Positions 58,736 to 64,000 of a DNA stretch of 64,000 nt are shown in pieces. Numbering within the stretch: the stretch's first letter is position 1; each line of letters begins with the position of its first letter. Below the pieces are notes generated by a model that was not told the DNA's origin, did no database searches, and saw only the letters and a program-made list of their open reading frames with translations. Source of the stretch: Rhododendron vialii (taxonomy: Eukaryota > Streptophyta > Magnoliopsida > Ericales > Ericaceae); contig NC_080566.1 in the NCBI RefSeq assembly GCF_030253575.1, positions 31,655,001-31,719,000 on the forward strand. The letters are read 5' to 3'. A program made the position numbers and the translations under genes.

Positions 58736-60195
58736 CTCAAACGTAAATATTTTAATGAAGTTTCAAAAATAGAGATATGTTTGAGGGAAAATCTTATTTA
58801 CGGAGGTGCTGTAAATAGCATGTTTGTAGAACCAATCAATCACATCCATCCAAAGTGTTCTGAACGGTCCAGATTTTAACTCCTCTCCGGAAAAGTTTCA
58901 TTAACATCCCGACTGTCTAAAACACTTTTGGAAAAATATCCCTCCACTCGATCGTAAACCTAATCTATTCTATACTATGGGACTGGGAAAATGGGATGGG
59001 TGCTTACGAGAATCAAACAATGCCCTTGTGCATGAGAGTATATGGGAGACACCAACTTCACTCCATTTACGGACGAATTTAGACTTAGGAACCATTTAAA
59101 TACACATTTGAAATATTGGGAACTGAATAGACATTTTTTTTTTAATGGGGACCAAATTAATATTTGGTTATTACATTGGGGACCAATCGTAAGATAAAGG
59201 CTCTCTTTACATATTGCAATTGCATATGGTATAATCAAGATTTAATTTCTTATTAGATCTCTTTAGGAGAAAAATTGCAAATAAAAACAAAAGTTACCTG
59301 CTAGATATTTTATAGAACTTAAATTATGCTGAAAAATATTACTTTAGTACGGTCTCGAAACAAACAAGAGAAAAAATAGATTCGATTCATGCTTAATTTT
59401 ATGTATATTTGATAGTTGCGCAAATATATTTCTTAAATAACTAGTGTTTTTTTCACATGCTATGCAAGGCATGTTTTCATGAAATTTGGTATGTTGAAGA
59501 ACAAAAAAACCTAATAAGATGTATTGTAAGTTTGATCATTAACCGTCCGCAAGTATATATAAGTTGTTGAGCCACGCACGTGGTTTAGTGATAACCACAC
59601 GTAATATCATTCTCCTTCAATAGGATGCATCAATAAAATTGTTTTAGCTGTTGTCAATGGCGGAGCTAGGATTTAGATACCGAGGGAGCCAAGTAAAAAC
59701 ACGCAGCTCTCATCAAATTAAATCAGAAGTTTAATATGGAAGACACAACAAGATAATTTGTATAAGATGGAGATTAAGTTAAAGAGACAATCTTCGCTCC
59801 TCGTTTGTCAATCTTTCATGGCGATAGCAGCACGCAATCGAGTCGATCACTGCTGACCCTCGCATTGTTCAACTTTCAAGTTAGATGCACGGTACGATAG
59901 ATTGGTATCTATAGAAAATTAGGCTAGAGTCCACAGTCTAGACTTATTGGGCCTTCTAGTCCGGGTAATTCTTTTAACAGGCTGCGGATCCATTATACTA
60001 ACTTATATGCAGCCTTAGGTCCATTAACGAACCAAACTACCCTTAGTATATAAAGGCCAGATTTAAACTCTGAGAAGAGAACTCTTCTCGCTGTCATTAC
60101 TGTCGTGAATTTGGGGACGACCAAATTCACGATCCACCAAATTCACGATCAATGCTTCCTCTCTCTCGCTCTCATGGTTTCAATTGTTGAGCGCA

Positions 60196-60198
<3 letters not shown>
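58736..60198. other. Spacer, no gene
   Basis: At 59657 tggcggagctagga resembles a hAT-type end without a partner. A short hairpin-like aaattcacgatc repeat lies at 60120-60150. The remainder is AT-rich. Confidence 0.4.
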
Positions 60199-60281
<83 letters not shown>

Positions 60282-60412
60282 TGGTTTGGTTTGGTTTGGA
60301 GATTTAGGTTTGAATTGCTGTCGAAGGTTTCTCACTGTGATCTGACGAAGATTTTCCACTGCGATTGGAAGGTTTGAATTGTAGCCGAAGGTTTCTCACT
60401 GTGATCTGACGA

Positions 60413-60465
<53 letters not shown>
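60199..60465. repeat. Two (CT)n tracts around a tandem duplication
   Basis: (CT)n at 60199-60278 and 60416-60465 flank a 63-bp unit (gtttgaattg, cgaaggtttctcactgtgat) present twice at 60309-60415. Confidence 0.9.
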
Positions 60466-60470
<5 letters not shown>

Positions 60471-60687
60471 TTTGATAATCCAGTTTACAAGTCAGCTTTT
60501 GAGTGTGTGCATTTGTGCAGTTTTGTGGACTGAATGGGTAGAACAGATCCATGTCGACAATGATATTTTGTTTTTCATTTTTTTGGAGCAGATTAATAGG
60601 ACAGATAATGATATTTGTTTGCATTTTTTGCTTGCAGAGGGTGTTAAATTTCCAGTATGGAATCTTCTATTATTCTTCTGTGCAAAT

Positions 60688-61548
60688 ATGGTTCAAAAAC
60701 TCGTCGTATCAGTTAGAAGAGATTTCTGCTTTGACGATGTTGTCCGTAGTCTGGTTAAGAAGTGGCCAAATTTGGAAACCTCTAGTTTTCAACTTTTGTA
60801 TGCTGTAGGTGGACATGACAATTGCGTTCTAGATAATGATGCTGATTTTGTAAATATGTTCGCATTGGCTGGTGCGTATGGGGTTAGTTGCATTGATGTA
60901 GTTGTTGAAGTGCTTTCTTCTTGTGCTGATCATAATAATCGGAGTATTGTTGTTGAAAGTGTTGAATGTCGAAGAAGTTTTGAAGTTGGTTAAAGTAGTA
61001 CTATGCATGAAGTAGAAGAAGATCCAGTTGAGAGGTTTTGTCAGCACCACGAGACTTTCCGTCTTTCTGCTGGTTGGGCTAAGTTGATTACTCATGTTGG
61101 CCAAGAGTTTAGAGGCGGAGTAAAAGAATTTAGGGATTGTCTGGCAATGTATGCTATTAAAGTCGGATTTGTATATAAGTTTTTGAAGAATGACAAGACT
61201 AGAGTAACGGCGGAATGTTCAAAAAAACATACAGAATCTGGTTGTCAATGTTTTATTCATGCAACCATTGAGAGATCTAACGGTTTCTTTTGTATTAGGG
61301 AGTTTGAGAAGAATCACAGTTGTGTTGGTGTTTTTGCTAGTTCGAAGAATCCTTGGATGAGTTCAAAGTTGATTGCTAAACAGATTAGGGAGGAAGTTCG
61401 AACTAAGACAAACTATGCACCAATAGAAGCAGTGAAATTTTTTGAGAAGTATTATGGGAGTAAAATCAGTTATCACCATGCTTGGTTTGGGGTTGAGAAG
61501 ACAGGTGATGAGCTGTATGGAGATTATAAACCATACCTAGATTTTTGA
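60688..61548 (+). pseudogene. Mutator-like (MuDR-type) transposase, N-terminal part, broken
   Basis: From the ATG at 60688 (MVQKLVVSVRRDF) a PB1-like N-terminal domain of plant MULE transposases runs to a TAA at 60991-60993. The same frame resumes at 61003 and encodes the MuDR DNA-binding region (VGQEFRGGVKEFRDCLAMYA, CQCFIHATIERSNGFFCIRE, NHSCVG) and the start of the next domain (WMSSKLIAKQIREEVRTK). It then stops at 61548, before the catalytic DDE domain and SWIM zinc finger, which are absent. It is therefore a nonfunctional remnant. Confidence 0.85.
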
Positions 61549-62046
61549 TTGGCTTCCTTTTTCGTTGGCTTGTGAACTTGTTCTTCTTCTTCTTCTTCTT
61601 CCTTTTCCTCATCCTCATCATCTTCTTCTTCTTCTTGTATATTCTTCTTTTTGTCCTTCTCTTTATTGTCGTTTTTCTTCTGTTTAACAGGGCTAAGTCC
61701 CTTTTTCTTGTCATTCTTCTTCTCTTTCTTGTCCATTTTATGAGAATCTCTCTCTTGTTGTGTGACAGATCTTGTCATTCGCTTTGTTGGACTTTGTTTA
61801 ACTTCATCTTCTTCATCTTCTATTGTTCTTGTTCTCTTTTCGAGAGGCAGGTATTTTTTCTACTATCTTTTTTGGACTTTGTACTGCTATTTTTTTCTGT
61901 GGTGTCTTCTTCATTCTCATCCTCTTTGGAGGCATAATAACTTGTAATGGTTTCATAGTATCTATTACAAGTACCAATTCTTTATTAGAGTTCTTTGTTT
62001 TCACCATTTCCTGTAACAAAACAGCAAAAAATTTGAACAAAATCAC
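61524..62046 (-). CDS. Lys/Glu-rich open region, possibly a MULE-borne gene fragment
   Basis: On the minus strand, one frame (from MVKTKNSNKELVLVIDTMK, up to about 62010) and, after a frame change near 61830, a second (IEDEEDEVKQSPTKRMTRSV, then Lys- and Glu-rich runs, to 61524) encode a strongly charged, low-complexity protein. It overlaps the tail of the transposase fragment by 25 bp and runs against it. Some plant MULEs carry a Ulp1-protease gene with a charged region; no protease domain is visible here. It may be only a by-product of GAA-rich DNA. Confidence 0.3.
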
Positions 62047-62878
62047 CGGATGATGTTGTTATATGTAAGAATCTTCAAATCTGGTATAGCACAGAGATGA
62101 ACAAATAATGACATCTGTCAACTTGTGTTCTATGGATGTTCCTCAATAAAACAGACAAGAGAGACATCAGTCAACTTGTGTTTTATGGATGTTCCTCAAT
62201 AAAACAGACAAATGTCGTTATCATTCTGGATTCAGTGCTACGAGTACCAATACACTAAAAATGGACAACAAACGCAGAGTATGCAACAGATAACAACATT
62301 TGTCAAGTGATTTGTAAGAACAAACAAAATGCAGAGTACTGATCTTGCAAAAGAGAAAATTACAAAGAAGCTCTAACCAATGGCTACAAACCCTAAATAA
62401 ACCATAATCAGTAGCAAAGAAACCCTAACCAATGGACTACAAACGCAGAGTATGCAACAGATGACAACATTTGTCATGTGATTTGTAAGAACAAAAAAAA
62501 TTCAGAGTACTGATCTTGCAAAATTATAAAGAAGTTCTAACCAATGGACTACAAACCCTAAATAAAACATAATTAGTAACAAAGAAACCCTAAATAAACC
62601 ATAACAACATGTGGAACGAAACCTAAATTTTTTGGTAGAAAGCAGTTCGTAGTCCCTAAATGTGTAGAAACTGAGAAACAAAACGTAAATGTGCAGAACA
62701 AAACCATTACAAAATGTAAATGTGCAGAACGAACCAGTCGAAGGAAGATGATGACAACGACGTTGAAGGGGACGACGACGACGACAACGGCAACGACGAC
62801 TGTGGCAGGCGACGAAGGATGGCGACGATGACAACGACAACGACGACTTTGGCAGGCGACGAAGGATGGCGACGAACT

Positions 62879-62917
<39 letters not shown>

Positions 62918-62925
62918 TTCTGGAA
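62047..62925. repeat. Tandem duplications and microsatellite
   Basis: A unit of about 60 bp (caacttgtgtt, tatggatgttcctcaataaa) occurs twice at 62105-62215. A unit of about 175 bp (aaacgcagagtatgcaacag to gaaaccctaa) occurs twice at 62265-62610. A gacgacg-rich stretch at 62740-62875 contains two copies of caggcgacgaaggatggcga. (CT)n lies at 62879-62915. Confidence 0.8.
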
Positions 62926-63208
62926 ACGTTTTTGATCGAATAGAGTGGGGAAAAGTGTGCCCGCTTTTGTTTCAAAACAAGGGTATATTTAGAAACCGGG
63001 TCCAATTGTCCTGGTGGCAGTACCAAAATTATTTATGTCCTTATTACAGTATTAGTCCCTATACTATGGACCTCTGGCCGAAGCTCTCTTGAGTAATGGG
63101 AGAGGCTGTGTGGAAAGACAAAAGAGAATAGTTTGTGGATGGGAAAGGAAAGTTGGTAATTTGCTCAAGTTTTTAAAGTAAACGCTAGTAACTTACAGCC
63201 TTATAAAC
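62926..63208. other. No gene recognised
   Basis: Short AT-rich spacer between the microsatellite and the last foldback. Confidence 0.4.
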
Positions 63209-63604
63209 GACAGTGCTATACACACAGATTTTTTAAAATAGACAGCGCGTACAGATAAAATTTGGACCCGTTTTGGTTCCCGCAAAGATGATCGGAGCTG
63301 CTTATTTTGTTCAAAACATCTTGTTTAAGGTCACCGTAAAAAATCAGCTCACTTGAATATCAGTAAGGGGGTTTACGAAACACCCAACTTTGCTTTATAA
63401 AAATAGCCTATTTTTTGAAGCAAAGTTAGGTATTTTGTAAACCCCCTAACGATATCCAAATAAGTTGATTTTTTGTGGGGATCTTAAACAAGATGTTTTG
63501 AACAAAATGAACGGCTCCAATCATCTTTGTGAGACTCAAAACGGATCCAAAGTCCATCTACACGTGCTGTTTGTTTCAAAAATCCGTGTTGGTATACTCA
63601 CTGC
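63209..63604. repeat. Foldback element
   Basis: Arms of about 180 bp: ctatacacacaga, ggacccgttttgg, caaagatgatcgg, aaaacatcttgtttaag, aaaaaatcagctcac and gggggtttac on the left; the inverted set is on the right at 63430-63600. The loop is near 63400-63415. Confidence 0.85.
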
Positions 63605-64000
63605 TCTATATAACCAAAGCAAAGGCTATGAGGACAGCCCTATCCACTTGTGAAGACTAAAAAAAGGAAATTAAACAAGGTGGTGGCCATGGTCCCACCC
63701 AACCTCTTAACAGGTCTGTCGTTTAATTGGAATTTGGAAGCTGTAACAGGGCTTTAAGTTTCCTTCTTGGACCTAGTTGTATTTTTCGTAGACTTTGCTG
63801 GTTCTTTAGCAAAGGTATCCCCTACATGTGGGATGAGACATCAATTTTGTCAGGATCTGTGCGGATGTGCGGACTTTTTTGTTGGGTGTGTTTGGTGGTA
63901 TGACCAAGTTAGATGCTTCTAACAAATAATTTCGTATTTATCTATACTACTTTTAAATGTACGAAGATATTTTCTACTTTTTATTTTTCACAAATGCCCC
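63605..64000. other. No gene recognised
   Basis: AT-rich sequence to the window end, with nothing identifiable. Confidence 0.4.

Noticed and set aside
61545..61937. A Phe/Leu-rich plus-strand frame resembling membrane segments
   Set aside because: It is the complement of GAA-rich DNA; the pattern follows from ttc repeats, not from a membrane protein.
1..64000. tRNA, rRNA and CRISPR features
   Set aside because: No cloverleaf with A/B boxes, no ribosomal core sequence and no regularly spaced repeat-spacer array was seen. The tRNA-like 12-mer at 28912 is a retrotransposon primer site.

Overview
The window reads as nuclear DNA of a flowering plant, most likely a woody eudicot. It is AT-rich, its genes carry GT-AG introns, it has plant-only families (a DYW-class PPR protein, an mTERF protein, a ZED1-like pseudokinase) and it is crowded with plant transposons and long (CT)n tracts. 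Ericales is a guess the sequence does not prove. I see no rRNA, tRNA, CRISPR array or bacterial feature.

Four host genes look intact: an organellar mTERF protein (15298-16437, minus); a seven-exon gamma-glutamyltranspeptidase (31925-40686, plus), whose model I assembled from splice sites and which closes at 580 residues; a single-exon DYW PPR protein (42557-44902, plus); and a seven-exon pseudokinase (49140-57923, minus), also assembled from splice sites, closing at 440 residues. A fifth reading frame (1682-2500, minus) encodes only the coiled-coil part of an R1/Rx-like resistance protein. Host-gene debris includes beta-galactosidase and ROP GTPase exons at 11.2-12.1 kb and an AUX1/LAX fragment at 46.0 kb.

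The rest is mobile DNA. At 5104-14126 lies a PIF/Harbinger element with intact-looking transposase and MYB-like genes. A CACTA end and host-gene exons sit inside it, and a MITE abuts its 3' end. From 19.0 to 23.8 kb there is a run of foldback elements around a copia remnant. At 23783-29496 is a young Ty3/gypsy element on the minus strand with near-identical 571/574-bp LTRs but two stops and one frameshift. From 30.2 to 31.3 kb are two hAT-type elements, one with a perfect 8-bp target duplication. A 5'-truncated LINE lies in intron 1 of the transpeptidase gene. MITEs and LTR-like sequence fill the introns and the spaces around the PPR and pseudokinase genes. A broken Mutator-like transposase lies at 60.7-61.5 kb.

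The observation I rate highest is that at least six foldback elements, scattered from 2.9 to 63.6 kb and largely different in sequence, appear to share one arm layout: a GATC/GTTCA-type block, then an AAAAATCAGCTC-type block, then a GATATC-type block. The composite Harbinger element with exons of two unrelated host genes is next.
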